Shown here: one piece after another, positions 11,701 through 24,324 of the stretch | Numbering within the stretch: position 1 is the stretch's first letter | Layout of the letters: each line of letters begins with the position of its first letter | Origin: Rhineura floridana | Taxonomy: Eukaryota > Chordata > Lepidosauria > Squamata > Rhineuridae | NCBI RefSeq assembly: GCF_030035675.1 | Contig: NC_084482.1 | Location: 76,359,120 to 76,423,119, forward strand | DNA length: 64,000 bases | Direction of reading: 5' to 3' | The notes under the pieces: model-generated | The model's input: the letters and a program-made list of their open reading frames with translations, nothing else | Database searches by the model: none | Told to the model about the DNA's origin: nothing | Translations under genes and position numbers: made by a program

Positions 11701-14700
11701 ATTTTAGGCTCTACCCAGCAGGCTTCTTTGCTCTCTTGCAGGTTCTATTGACTCCAGTGTCCGCTGCTGGGACTGCCGGTCACGCAGACCAGATCCTATC
11801 CAGATCCTGGATGAGGCCAAGGATGGCATTTCCAGTCTAAAGGTGTCAGACCATGAAATCCTTACAGGGTGAGGAAGGGTAGGGTGAGGTTAAAGCTGAA
11901 GAGCACAAACTCCCTGCTCTATTAAGTCCAAGCTAGACCCTCTTTGGACCTGGGAAGAGGCACAAATTAGGCTGTTGCGCCTTTTGGGAATCATTCCCCG
12001 CATGGCTGCTGCACCTGTAGTGGACTAGATCAAATTGTGTATGTTTAAAACATTTGTATTTTTAAAGTTTTTAATGCTTTAAATGTTTTAAAGTTTAAAA
12101 CAAAGGGTTTTTTATTTTAAAAAATGCCAAGGGGGGAGGGAAGTAATAACTCCAGAAAATCAATATACAGTTGATATACAGCAAATACAGTTAACACTTA
12201 TTCAATAAATAAAGTTATAGAGGGTTGGCACGCCAGTCAATTGACCAGTGAAATATCCCAAATATGTCACTGCAGCAATGTACTTTTTCAAAATTAGTTT
12301 GGTGTCATTTGTTAACAAAAGCACAAGGGCTGCTTACCCTCTATCACTGCAGCAGTCAACGGCAAACTTAACAACATAGCCAGTGAGAGAAACTTTATCT
12401 GATATAAATTCAGGGCTCTCCAAAGAGGAACACAACCCTGTCATCAGTGGCAAAAAGACACTATTTTGTGGCTCACATATTGGACTAGGGCTGCAATCCT
12501 AATCCCACTTTCCTAGGAACAAGCCCAATTGAATTCAGTAGGACTTAATTCTGACTGGGATTGCACTGTAGGAGAGGATGACCCAGGTTCAAATCCTGAC
12601 TAATGCATGAAATGTCATTGGGCCAGTCACACACATATACAACCTAACCTACCTCACAGGGTTTTTGTGAGGATAAAATGTGAGGGCTATGTACACTATA
12701 CCAAGCTCCTTGGGAAAAGGGTGGCATAAATCTGTAATAAATAAAATAAATAATATCCTATTCGAATTGATCATTGTTTTGCTTATAAATATCAAGCCTA
12801 TTAAATATTATCTTCTGTGTTCTCTTAGACTTAGTGCTTTAAAAATAATTACCATTATCTGACAACACTGGACTGACCAGTTGACCAGATCCTTTTAAAA
12901 TTAATGAAAAGTCCAACCCTAGAGTTACACAACTCTGAACATTTCTTACTGGTCCATGCTTGTATCCTCTCCTTTCTAAACTTTTCTCAGTAACTGATAT
13001 TTTCAGGGTTTGTTCCAAAATGGAGAAAGTTGCTTTAGTATGAATGGGGGTGTGGGAGTCTTGTCCCAGAACTTGAGTTTCATGGTTTGAGAACTAGAAA
13101 TGTTAAAGTACACAGTTTGGGACCTCAAGGAGAGTGCTTGGCAAGTGTCACCCTCCTGACACTAGGTGATTACCAGTGCCCTTTTTCTTTTCAGTTCTGT
13201 GGATGGGCGTGTCCGGCGCTATGACCTACGTGCTGGGGAGCTCTACTCTGACTACATTGGAAGTGAGTGTTGCATGCAGGCTTGTTGGCAATTCAGTGCA
13301 ATGAGAGCCAGCTGTCAGGGTGATCATTCCAGTTTTGTGGTAAATTTTCTTTCCCTCTCTGATCTATTATTTCCTTCTCTCTGTAGTAGATGCCCCTTAA
13401 GTACAAGCTGAAGGGCTTCTTCCACATCTTGCATCTTCTGTCCCATGTCCACTCACTCTAGGCAGTGGGAAGGATGCAGCAGACTGCAAGCTACTGTCCC
13501 TCTCTCTCCCTTTGGAATTTTTAACCCTGAAGAAAACCCTAGGGACAGGTTCTGATGGTCATTGTGAATATACACACACACATTGCTTGACGCAGTTAAG
13601 CTTAGCATTACCGTATTTTCATTATAGGTCCCATTAGCTGTGTGTGTTTCAGCAAAGATGGACAATGTACATTGGCTGCTAGCTTGGATTCTACTCTGCG
13701 CTTGCTGGACAAAGATACAGGCGAACTACTTGGAGAGTAAGCAATACAACTATTCAGTCCTATCCCTAAAGCTTCCCCCTGCCAGCACCCCATAGTGTCA
13801 CCTGACAATAGCAGTTGGAAAGGGTGGCTGGTCTTCGGTGTTTGGACCCAGTCATTCCAATGTGTAAGTACATAGTACTTGCATGTAAAAGAACCTTGAG
13901 GAAAAGAGACTTGTATAATACAGATCTCTCAGCATATACATCTTGTAAAGATCCTCCATCAGTGACAGTCATAGTCAGTCTATCTTGAACTCTGTAAATG
14001 CTGGGCATTTATCTTCCATCTACCTTGCCAGGGACTGGTAGCAACTATAAGTGGACTGATGGAGTGGGGGAAACCTGATTAAGATAAGCAGAAATGTTCT
14101 CATTCTGTTTTCTCCAATGATATCCCTAGATATTCTGGCCACAAGAATGTGACCTATAAGATGGACTGCTGCATGAGTGAGAGAGACACTCATGTTGGGA
14201 GCTGCTCTGAGGATGGGAAGGTGTATTTCTGGGACTTGATTGAGGTGAGCAGAATTGCCTGGGGAAATTGAGTTTTCTTCTTGGATGGTTGTGTGGCTTC
14301 TTAGTGCCCCATGAGAGCAGAGCCACAGATGCTGTGTGTTTGGGGGGAACATAGCTTGGGAAGACTGAATTCCCCTTGGTTGGACAGGACAGTGTGTAAT
14401 CTTGGAGAACAAAGTAGACAGCCTTTCCCCAAACCCAGCTGGTGGTGGTCAGCAGGAACCATCAAATTTTAGCTAACTTAATGGATCACCGTAATTGGTA
14501 GCTGTCTTCTGTCCTAGTTGCCTGAATGGGACTGGCAGCAGAATTAACACAGAACATTTTTCAACTTATGAATTAAATGACAGTTAAGCAATAGTGGTCT
14601 ACACAGCACTCTGTCTGAAGGAGGTGGGAGGATGCATTGTCCATGCAACCTGCTTATTGACCGGAAGATTTTTGACTCAATGCAAGATTTCAAAAAAAAG

Positions 14701-15745
14701 TACAGTTTCACAGAGCGCATAGTTAAACTGTGGTATTCACTCCTGCAAGAGGCACTGATGGCTACCAACTTGGATGGCTTTAAAAGAGGTTTAGACACAT
14801 TCATGGAGGAAAAGGCTATCAATGGCTGCAAACCCTGATGTCTGTGCTCTAGTTAACTGTTGGAGGCAGTATGCTTCTGAATACCAGTTGCTTAAAACTG
14901 GAGGAGTGGAGAGTATAGTTGCACTCGGATCCTGATTGCAGGCTTCTCATAAGCATCTGACTGATCACTGTGCGAACAGGATGCTGAACTAGATGGGCCA
15001 TTGGCCTGATTCAGCAGGCTCTTCTTATTTTTATCCCTTAAGGGCAAATTATGTTTGCTTCCCCATGACCAGTGACGGTTAGACACAGCTTGGATACTTT
15101 CCACTGCCAGACATGTCTTCTCATTCCTCTTGTTGTATTCAGCTTGGACTATTCTTTCATGAGATTGCTCATTTAACAATGACTGACCTGCCCTACCTTG
15201 TAGAGTCATTGGTCGAGAAAGGAAATGGCAGGCTATAGATATAACTGTCCTAGCCCCTCTTCTCCCCAACTGGGACAATCTTGCCACTACTGAGAGTTGG
15301 CTTATTGAGGTCAGGGATTTAACTGGCATCAATGTTAGATTCCTCAAATTTCATTAAACCTCTGCTTATTAAGAGCTCTTAAGAGGTGGCCCTTTTGATG
15401 GTGGCTGTCATTTTTTATATGAACTTACTTTAGCTGTAGTAGTCACATTGTCTCCTTTCTGTGCACACAGTGATACTTACAGCGTAGATAAATTCTGAAC
15501 TTTAGCCCATGTCTAGCTGCTCAGTGTTGGGAAGCATATAGTTTCTATCCTTTGTAGGCCTTGTCTTCATTATTGTCCTTTCCTCCTCACAGGGGTCCCT
15601 TACCCTGAGCTTGCCTGTGGGCAACACTGCAGTCCAGTCTCTGTCCTTCCACCTAACTGAGGCTTGCTTGCTCACTGCTACAGAGGGCCTTGTGCAGCTT
15701 TGGAGGGAAGAGTCTTACGTGGCTGAGGAAGGGGCATCTGCCTGA
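8782..15745 (+). CDS. WDR83: WDR83 (MORG1), WD-repeat scaffold protein, complete
   Basis: Nine coding exons: 8782-8884, 9559-9679, 10491-10596, 11600-11648, 11742-11868, 13195-13262, 13628-13736, 14130-14244 and 15593-15745. They sum to 951 bases, 316 codons plus TGA, against 315 in human. All introns are GT/AG and all phases join. The start MAFPEPK matches human. WD-repeat signatures are seen in order: GSDKSLKLWNP, ADKTVVLWDVA, GSIDSSVRCWDCRS, GSVDGRVRRYDLR, SLDSTLRLLDKDTG, CSEDGKVYFWDL and LVQLWREE, which fits a single seven-bladed propeller. In the family WDR83 scaffolds ERK-pathway components, binds the prolyl hydroxylase PHD3 and is found in spliceosomes. It diverges from WDR83OS. The C-terminus (VAEEGASA) is short and acidic as in human. 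Human HVVSCSEDG reads HVGSCSEDG here. Confidence 0.97.
9065..9172. mobile_element. Palindromic hAT-like miniature element, degraded
   Basis: Has the CCTCCAGATGTT-GGACTACAA arm and a partly complementary GGGGCTGATGGGAATTGGAG arm, the same type as the clean copy at 48714-48848. The outer ends are too diverged to set borders. In WDR83 intron 1. Confidence 0.5.
9898..9985 (-). mobile_element. CR1 LINE 3' end
   Basis: Minus-strand reading gives GATTCCTGCATTCAGCAGG, GGACTTGATGGCC, GGCCCCTTCCAATTCTAC and TATTCTA, the standard CR1 3' terminus. Only the last ~85 bases are present. Confidence 0.8.
10638..11212 (-). mobile_element. CR1 LINE 3' portion
   Basis: Minus-strand translation near 11190-11080 reads IQKRATKMIRWLEQLSSEEK and QHLGLF, a well-conserved CR1 C-terminal block. 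It is followed by a diverged 3'UTR down to AGCAGGGCTC at about 10650. Lies in WDR83 intron 3 just after exon 3. Confidence 0.75.
12487..12572. mobile_element. Short palindromic miniature element
   Basis: Ends are inverted: GGGCTGCAATCCTAATCCC at the left, and GGGATTGCACTGTAGG at the right. The middle is TTGAATTCAGTAGGACTTA. A diverged relative appears at about 31213-31300. No transposase. Confidence 0.5.
12573..12760 (+). mobile_element. tRNA-derived SINE with L2-like tail
   Basis: B-box-like GGTTCAAATCC at about 12588, then TGGGCCAGTCAC, CCTACCTCACAGGG and a GGATAAAATG block. The end is AAGCTCCTTGGGAAAAGG followed by an AATAAA-rich tail. The A-box end is missing or diverged. In WDR83 intron 5. 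Confidence 0.65.
14590..15040 (+). mobile_element. CR1-like LINE 3' end
   Basis: Carries the block for (TE)RIVKLWYSLLQEALMAT and GFKRGLDTFMEEKAINGCKP, then a 3'UTR ending AACAGGATGCTGAACTAGAT, CCTGATTCAGCAGG and CTCTTCTTA. This is the standard terminus of a reptile CR1 subfamily. In WDR83 intron 8. Confidence 0.8.
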
Positions 15746-16128
15746 TAGTCACTGCCATCATCTGAGCAGAGGATCAGAGCTGCAGGGAGATGGAACCCTC
15801 TTGACAAACCTCTTTTCAGAAGCACAGTACTGTTTTCGCTGCCTTCAGGAAAGAGTGCGACATTGCAGTAGCAATAACCATAACTGGGACTTGGAGTCTT
15901 CAGTGGGACCACTCTGCCCATATGCTGTCTAGAAAGCAGAAGGACCTCATCTTCTGGAACTGCCTCGAGCTGGTAGAATCGAAAAGGCTTCTCTGTGGGG
16001 TAACACTTTGCAATTCAGTATTACAAATATCAGTTCTCATAGAACATTTATCCTGCTGATAGGATTTATTCTCAGGTAATGCTATGAAGGAGTGAACGTC
16101 TTTTAGCCCTACCTATTACATGAGTACA

Positions 16129-16134
16129 ATTAAA
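16129..16134 (+). terminator. Likely WDR83 polyadenylation signal ATTAAA
   Basis: First near-canonical signal after the stop codon at 15745, giving a 3'UTR of about 0.4 kb. Called by position only. Confidence 0.4.
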
Positions 16135-16149
16135 ATGGTGCATACATTG

Positions 16150-17930
16150 CTTCACTGTACGTCTCTTTGCTGTCCGTAAGTCAGATCTACTCCAGAGAAC
16201 ACAAGCAGTGGTTTTAAGCTGGAGGAAAGTTCACGTATGAAAGCAAGGTAGTCTCAAATGAAACAAAAGGGAGAAGCTCAGTTTCTGTTCTCTGGGTCCT
16301 TAAAACTGAGCTGCTTCCTGAGCATGAAGCCGCAAGAAAGGAAGCCCCCCCCCCCAGGTATGTGTGAAACAACATTGGCTATAGACATGAGCATAGTAGG
16401 TTTATTTAACTTGTACTGTGTTGCTGAGTTTGTTTTTGTTTGCTACTTTGCACTTTCCACAGAAAAAGCAGGTTTGGAAATGAAATGGAAATCTGATGAG
16501 AATGGTGTCATTTACTGTGTTATGGCAGCTGCCCAACAATACCCCCCTTCCCATCTCAGTTCCTTGCTGAACAAAGGAAGAAAAAACCTTTGAGCCCTTC
16601 CTTCCTTAGATGACTGAAGATACCAGACATCACCTCTGCTTGGTCTCCATGTTCTTTGTCACTGTACTTTGCTGGCCTCATTCTGTTGCCCACCCACGCA
16701 GTATGTGAGCCTTGATATCCTCCCTAAGGAAAGCCTGATAAGGAGCAGCCATATATATAGATAGCTAGATATAGATAAATATAGTGTTAAAGTAGGATAA
16801 GGTTGTTCCTTGAATCAAACTTACATATTGGCATAGTATAAATAAGCAGAAATCCATCAATGTTTCAAGTTCACACCAAGGACTTGAACACAGAAAGTTT
16901 TCAATAGGTGGTTGAATCAATTTTGCTCTGATAGTTGCAGTCTCTCTGCTCCAGCACATAAAATGGGCCTCTTCCTAAAAGTGGAGCCTTTCTGCCTGCT
17001 AGCCAGTGGCACACCCTTGCCCTTTCCAGTTCTATTCCATGCATCTCCCTGTTTTTTTTCTTTTTCTCTCTATTCTCCTAATAGCACCGTGGTGGTGGAT
17101 TCCCTTTCTGCAGCTGTAGTTTGCTGGAGATTAGAAGGGGTGGGTGGAAGTTCTGCTGTCTCAGCCATTGTGATAGTTGGAAGGAATCAAGCTAGACTTG
17201 ATGAATGCCCATTAGACTAGCTTGCTGTAGTTTTAATAGTTGGGAGGTGTGTTTCAGATATTGTGTGGGCATTCACAAAAGGAACATGGGGAATTTAGCT
17301 AGGGCAGAGGGACAAGGTGTCTAAGAGCATACCCATCTTATTAAGAACAGTTAAATAATGTTTTGTAGCCATGACTGCTAGGATTTGTGGGGTGAATTGC
17401 TGTTGAACTGTGTATCACCAGTGTGCTACCTTTAAGTGGCACAAGGTGGAAAGGTGCATGAACTGAGCTAGTGCAAGAACCTAACACATAATACAACCCA
17501 GAGCCCTGTAAGAAAGCACCCCTAAAATATGCAGCTTGTGCTATGATAGCCTGCATCTCAGAAGGAAGTTTTGATTTAAGCCTGGAGAGGCCTCAAGAGA
17601 GACTCCATTACAGGATACCAGCTGTGCATGTTCCAGACAAGTTGAGGTAAATTTGGTAAACTGGTAAATAGACATACTTCTGTGTTTAGCCAAGATATGA
17701 TCACCTAAATATCACTCCTTCCTTTCCCCCTCCTCATAACTGCTAAGCAAATAGTTTACAGTAGCCTGAAGGCTCTTGCCAGCAGAGCCCAAAGGATGCA
17801 TTAATCTATTTTCCCCATCTCACCAAGACAACAGAAGATTTCCCTAGAAGCCATTTTAAACTCTTCTTGGCAGGCTGGCACCATCTTAAGATATTTAACA
17901 CTCATTTACTGTCTAGAAGATGGGATTTAG
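16150..17930. other. Intergenic, no gene seen
   Basis: After WDR83. Contains a C run at about 16348 and an AT/GATA-rich microsatellite at 16750-16800. In human DHPS would lie around here on the minus strand; none of its conserved blocks was seen in any frame. Confidence 0.55.
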
Positions 17931-17932
17931 TA

Positions 17933-18060
17933 TTTATTTATTTATTGTATTTATTTATTGTATTTGTATACCGCCCCATAGCCAAAGCTCTCTGGGCGGT
18001 TTACAGCAACTAACTACAAGGTTACTTTATAAATGAATAATACAAGTACAATTACAATTT
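17933..18060 (-). mobile_element. L2-group LINE 3' tail
   Basis: Minus-strand reading gives AAACCGCCCAGAGAGCTTTG, then TATGGGGCGGTATACAAATA and (AAATA)n. Only the tail can be recognised; it may extend further right as A-rich UTR. Confidence 0.7.
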
Positions 18061-19035
18061 TGTTAAAATTTGCAAGTTTCAAAAATGGCAACAGATACAA
18101 CATATCCCAATAGGATATAACATGTATACACAATTCCCCAAGTCCCATGCATCCAAGAATGCACCAGTGCAGGAGTTGGTTGCAGAAAAGTCCAAGATAG
18201 GAAGATCAGGGTCCCCACAGATAAACACCATAAAACCTGGACCCCAGTCAGCCATAGCAGTAGGCCCCTCAGTATGTATTTAGTGTCTTTGTTTTGTTAA
18301 TTTCCAAGCCCAACTCAAGCATAAGAGGTGATGCTTTTCACCTCTGCAACAGGAATCTTTGGATACTCAAGGGACCTCACCTCTCTGCCCAGGAACTTTC
18401 CTGGACACTCCCCTGCTCCTCACCTTCTCGCTATCAATTTTGTTGCTGAAGAGGTAACCTTACTTCCACCATCAAACCCCAGCCTTGCAAATAAGGAAAG
18501 GTATTAAACTCTCTCACAAGCCCATCAGCTGGCCAACCTCAATTTCTCTTTCCCCTTCCGTCTTCCAGTTTCAAGCCCCTTAATTTCTCTCCTGCTCTTT
18601 ACTTCATCATACCCCCAAACTCTAATTTTTTTCTTCTCATTCTTGCCTTAAAACCTTCCACCAAATCACTCCTGAAACCTCCCTTATTCCTCTCCCCTTC
18701 TGGTGCTACCTTCATCCAACATACCTGCCCGCCACTCCTCTTTTCACTGACCACTGACCAGGCATGCTTTCAGAATAACGTTTGCGTTGGTTTTAAACTC
18801 AGCCTAGTATCAGTGTGCTGTTTATTGCTTTTGTTTAATATATTTAATAAATGTGCTTATTCCCTTTTGGGAAATAAGGCAATTCCCCTTTTAGAAATAA
18901 TAAATTTCCTTTGCTTTACCTTTGTGTCTTAACTCTTGGGGTGTCAAACTCTGGACTGCATCCAGGTTTCAACATCACAAGATCCCTAGAATTGAGTGTC
19001 AGATTGCATGTGACAATCACAGGCTTGCATGCAAA
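18061..19035. other. Intergenic, unassigned
   Basis: Pyrimidine-rich between 18380 and 18720, then AT-rich with AATAAA at about 18846. No coding, RNA gene or recognised repeat. Confidence 0.4.
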
Positions 19036-19039
19036 CTGC

Positions 19040-22000
19040 TCTTCATAGAGTTGTTGTTGTTGTTATGTGGCTCCAAGTCGACCACGACTCATGGCGACCC
19101 TATGCATCAGTGACCTCCAAGAGCATCTGTCATGAACTACCCTGTTAAAATCTTGTAAGTTCAGGTCTGTGGCTTCCTTTATGGAATCAATCCATCTCTT
19201 CTTTGGCCTTCCTCTTTTTCTACTTCCTTCTCTTTTTCCCAGCATTATGGTCTTTTCTAGGGAATCATGTCTTCTCATGATGTGTCCAATGTATGATAAC
19301 CTCAGTTTCATCATTTTAGCTTTTAGTGATAGTTCTGGTTTAATTTGTTTTAACACCCAATTATTTGTCTTTTTCACAGTCCATGGTATGCGCAAAGCTC
19401 TCCTCCAACACCACATTTCAAACCAGTTGATTTTTCCCTTATCCGCCTTTTTTACTGTCCAACTTTCACATCCATACATAGAAATCGGGAATACCATGGT
19501 CTGAATGATCCTGACTTTGGTGTTCAGTGATACATCTTTGCATTTGAGGACCTTTTCTAGTTCTCTCATAGCTGCCCTCCCCAGTCCTAGCCTTCTTCTG
19601 ATTTCTTGACTATTGTCTCCATTTTGGTTAATGACTGTGCCAAGGTATTGATAATTCTTGACAAGTTCAGTGTCCTCATTGTCAACCTTAAAGTGACATA
19701 AATCTGCTGTTATCATTACTTTAGTCTTTTTGACGTTGAGCTGTAGTCCTGCTTTTGTGCTTTCCTCTTTAACTTTCATCAGCGTTCTTTTCAAGTCATT
19801 ACTGGTTTCTGCTAATAGTATGGTATTGTCTGCATATCTTAAATTATTGATATTTCTCCCTCCAATTTTCACACGTCCTTCATCTTGGTCCAATCCTGCT
19901 TTCCGTATGATATGTTCTGCATATAGATTAAACAAATAGGGTGATAAAATACACCCGTCTCACACTCTTTCCAGTGGGGAACCAATCAGTTTCTCCATAT
20001 TCTGTCCTTACAGTAGCCTCTTGTCCAGAGTTGCGCATCAGGACAATCAGATGCTGTGGCACCCTTATTTCTTTTAAAGCATTCCATAGTTTCTCATATG
20101 CTGTAATCTATAAAGCACAGGGTGATTTCCTTCTGAAATTCCTTGCTCCGTTCCATTATCCAACGTATGTTTGCGATATGATCTCTGGTGCCTCTTCCCT
20201 TTCTAAATCCAGTTTGGACATCTGGCATTTCTCGCTCCATATACGGTAAGAGCCTTTGTTGTAGAATCTTGAGCATCACTTTACTTGCATAGGATATTAA
20301 GACAATAGTTCGATAATTACGGTTTTCCCTGGGATCCCCTTTCTTTGGAATTGGGATATATATTGAACGCTTCCAGACTGTGGGACATTGTTCAGTTTTC
20401 CATATTTATTGACAATTTTTTGTCAAAATTTGGACAGATTCAGTCTCAGTAGCTTGTAGCAACTCTATTGGTATGCCATGTTCCTGGTGGCTTGTTTCTT
20501 CCAAGTATTTTAAGAGCTGCTTTTACCTCACATGGTAAAATATCTGGTTCTTCATCACATGGTTCCATCGCGAATGAATCTGTCATCCTTGCATCTCTTT
20601 TATAGAGTTCTTCAGTCTATTGCTTCCATCTTCCTTTTATTTCATCTCGGTCAGTCAGTGTGTTCCCCTGTTGATTATTCAACATCCCTACTCGTGGTTT
20701 AAATTTCCCTTTAATTTCTCTAATCTTTTGGAATAGGGCTCTTGTTCTTCCCTTTTTGTTGTCCTCTTCTATTTCTATACAATAACTATTGTAATAGTTT
20801 TCTTTCTGTCTACATACTAGTCGCTGTATTGTTGCATTTAGGTTTCTGACCGTGTTTCTATCTCCTTTTGCTTTTGCTTTCATTCTCTCTTTAACCATTT
20901 TAAGAGTTTCTTCAGTCATCCACTGAGGTCTTTTTCCCTTAACTAGAGATATTGTCTTTTTGCAGTTCTTCTGGTTCTCTGTCAACTAAGTTTAAAGCCT
21001 CAAATCTGTTCCTTATTTGATCTTTATATTCTTCTGGGATGTTATTTAAATTGTATTTTGGCATTATGATTGCTTTGTTCTTCTTCTTTAGCTTTACTCT
21101 GATTTTCGATACGACCAGTTCATGATCTGTACCGCGGTCTGCTCCTGGTCTTGTTTTTGCAGAAAGTATGGAACTTCTCCATCTTCTGTTGCCAATTATA
21201 TAATCAATTTGATTCCTATATTGACCATCTGGTGATGTCCACGTGTACAGTTGTCTTTTTGGTTGCTCAAAAACTGTGTTTGCAAGAAACAAATTATTGG
21301 CTTCACAGAATTCTATTTCTCCTGCTTCATTTCTGTCTCCTAAGCCCCATTTCCCCACAATTTCTAGTTCTTCTGTTCCCTACTTTTGTATTCCATTCCC
21401 CCATGATTATCATCATATCTTGTTTTGGTGTGTGATCAATTTCCTCCTGTACTTCTGCATACAATCTCTCCAATTCTTCTGCGTTTGACGTTGGAGCGTA
21501 GACTTGGATGATGGTTAATAGGTTTCCCATTTAATCTCATTGATATGACTCGCTCAGACCTTGAATTATAGCTCCTAATTGCTTTTGCTACATCACCTCA
21601 CTATTAAAGCAACCCCGTTTCTTGATTTTTCAGTTCCTGTATAAAGTATTTTGTAGTTGCCCGACTGAAAATGTCCCATTCCCGTCCATTTTAATTCACT
21701 CACGCCAAGTACTGTAATGTTGATACGTTCCATTTCTTGCTTGATAATTTCTAACTTTCCCTGGTTCGCGCTTCTCACATTCCATGTTCCTGTTGTGTGC
21801 GTCATACAACTCCGGATTCTTCTTTCGCATCTGTGCACATCAGTCTCTGGGCTTCCTTTCGGCTTTGACCCACCTGCGTCATTAATCACAGCGCTACTCG
21901 TACTTGTCCTTTGTTCTTCCCCAGTAACTCGGTGAGTGCCTTCTGACCTGGGGTGTCTCATCTTCCAGCACTATCTCGTCTTGCATTTCGGATACTCTGG

Positions 22001-22195
22001 TCATAAAATTTTCGTGGTAAGAGGTATTCAGAGGTGGTTTACCATTGCCTTCCTCTGAGTTTGGATACATCTTAGTCTGGTGTCTCAGCTTTGACCATTC
22101 CGCCGTGGGTGCCCCTGCTAGGGTCTAGTCTCTTGGTCTAGACTCCTGACGGCATTGCTCTCAGCTTCTTCAACACTCTTAAACCCCCTCACCAC
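19040..22195 (-). mobile_element. Bov-B (RTE) LINE, nearly full length, inactive
   Basis: About 3.15 kb, the normal Bov-B size. In order on the minus strand come a 5'UTR (22195-21990) and an APE endonuclease start (21900-21600, GTWNVRS, LGVSELKWTGMG). Then follow the endonuclease end (21330-20990, YTWTSPDGQYRNQIDYI), a linker (20985-20617) and an RT core (20280-20094, [19 protein letters not shown]). The RT C-terminal part runs 19935-19063, ending MHRVAMSRGRLGA. The tail is (AAC)n at 19052-19070. The frame is broken several times, and the catalytic YADD reads YADN, so it is dead. Bov-B is known for horizontal transfer between squamates and ruminants. Confidence 0.93.
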
Positions 22196-22214
22196 GTTAA
22201 GGTGTGCATCCTAA

Positions 22215-22290
22215 AGGGGGTCATAGAGTTGGAAGGGGACTATAAGGACATAAAGTCCAACCTCCTGCTCAATGCAGGAATCCTTCTACT
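22215..22290 (-). mobile_element. CR1 LINE 3' end
   Basis: Minus-strand reading gives GGATTCCTGCATTGAGCAGG, AGGTTGGACTTTATG and CCCTTCCAACTCTATGAC, the CR1 terminus, directly beside the Bov-B 5' end. Confidence 0.75.
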
Positions 22291-22299
22291 GCATACCGA

Positions 22300-23970
22300 C
22301 TCCTTCTCTTCAGGTATCTTCAGAATATTACAGAGAATTCTGGCAGTTGAAATCTCTCACTTTGGTAGCAATTTCCAGAGGCCACACTAGTTTCTTGCAA
22401 CAAAGCAACCCAAAATAATGTGACACCTGTAGCCCATTTCATTGGATGTATGAAGTTTCATCCTGAGTTGCAGGTGTGTATGTATACCCAGAGAGAGGGT
22501 GAGGGTAGAGGGAACTGCACACAGTGAGGTCATGAAGAACTGTGATAATTACATTATTAACAATGGTCATTCACAAAACATAGTTGTGTTGATAACACAA
22601 CATATCCAGGTATTGGTAAGTCAATTAACACATGCAGTGTGATAAAAAAAATGTCCCACGAATGAATATAGAATGTCTCTCTATATCCCGTTAGCAGTGC
22701 TGAGATTCCAGTTGGAATTAAGATGCTTCTGTTCATTCAGAAATGGCTTGAGAGAATTTGAGACCATTTTATAATAGTATCACACCCTGACGGTGTTAAC
22801 AAAATACATAACACACTTTGATTTTTAAGTAAGTTTGGGCCCCTTTCTATCATTTGACTTCCAGCAAAAAAATGCATAAGTTTTTATTCACCACCATTTG
22901 TTAACAGAATATTGCTGAGTGATCTTCTATTCCTCATCTACAATTGCTTCTTTGATGGTTACAAGGCAGTCTTCCACACCCAGCAGCAGGTTTCTGTTTT
23001 ATAAGAAATCTTACCTTTTATTTTTACCTTTATCTTTACCTTTTATCACTAATACTTTTCTTGATTGTTCTCCCATTGTTTTCAAAAGACTACTGTTTTT
23101 AAAATTAAACATATTAAAATAAAGTTGTTTTTTAAAATGGTTACTTGCCCCATACCACTTAGTGGGCTTCATTGCTTTGCAAGCAGGGATCTATACCTGG
23201 GTTGCCCACATTTAACGCCAATACTAAAGTCATTAGTCCACATTGGCTCTCATGTACTTCAACAAAAACACTCTACCCTTGTTACAAGGAGAGCAGACTA
23301 CAACACAGTCACAGGTCACACAACCGGTACCTTGCATCACATCCTGGTAGGAGCCTCCTGGCACAAGTTTTGCCACATTGTTTGAACCAGCTTTACTAGT
23401 TTTGAAAACCCAAACTGCCTGTTGCTATTTCAGTGTCTCATTTCAATGAGAGGAAAAAATAAGGCAGGCTAGGACACAAGGAAGTAGGCCTAGGTGCAAG
23501 CTAGAGGCATTCAATCCATTTCAAAGTGCTTCCTGCACACAGCAGACAGACACAGTGGTAGGACTCCTGCTTTCCACACTGTTGCTCTAAGAGAGCTTTG
23601 GTGCCTCCCGATAGTCAGGTAAGCAGGGGAAAGTGGGAGGCAATGAGCACACATTGCTTCCATTCCTCACAGGAGGAAAAAAGCACGGAAGAGTGCAGTG
23701 AACTTGGCAGATGGTAGTAAGGACTCCAGGGCAGGGCTGCTGGCCGGGCTTGTGCTTAGGTCCACATCCCAGCAGGGGCCCACCAGCCACGGGAGACCCC
23801 TTCTGCTCTACCACTGCTGCTCCTTTACTCATCAACTTTCTCTCTCACTGGCCTAGAGGGGACAAGTGAGCTGTGAAGGCAGAGGAGCCATAGCAGCAAA
23901 AGGAAATCCTCTATGGGCATCCTGCCATAAGGTCCCAAAACCTGAAGCCAGCACTGGTCTAACTCTAGAG
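22300..23970. other. Intergenic, no gene seen
   Basis: Unassigned sequence with scattered short frames and no conserved product. It lies between WDR83 and FBXW9, where a gene (DHPS) exists in human. Confidence 0.45.
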
Positions 23971-23978
23971 AGTAGGTA

Positions 23979-24189
23979 CAGTAGGGCCCCACTTTACGGT
24001 CCTTCACTAATGCGGTGGTCTCAATTAGACGCGATTAGACTAAACCCCTACTCATACTGCACTTGTTCTGCTTTTACGGCGGTTTTCAGGCATCGTGTGC
24101 CATTCTATTAAATGAGGAGCGCTTTTCGCGCTTTTCACTTTTCAGCAGGGGTCTGGAACGTAACCCGCCGTATGAGTGGGGCCCTACTG
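23979..24189. mobile_element. Tigger/pogo-like miniature inverted-repeat element
   Basis: 211 bp with perfect ends CAGTAGGGCCCCACT and AGTGGGGCCCTACTG, flanked by TA on both sides (23977-23978 and 24190-24191). TA duplication and CAGTAG ends fit the Tc1/mariner superfamily, pogo/Tigger branch. No transposase coding. The centre is CG-rich. Confidence 0.85.
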
Positions 24190-24324
24190 TAATTGTCCCT
24201 TCATCCAAATTCCTGCATCACTTAATACCTTTAAATTTGCTTCTCTCTTCACCCATGAGCAGGTTGTCTAGGTGCTGGACTTCTACTGGGTCACAGCGTC
24301 ATCTAAACTGGGTCACGATTTCAC

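Noticed and set aside
14892-15347. 151-codon minus-strand frame
   Set aside because: Mostly antisense to a CR1 3' end in WDR83 intron 8; no domain.
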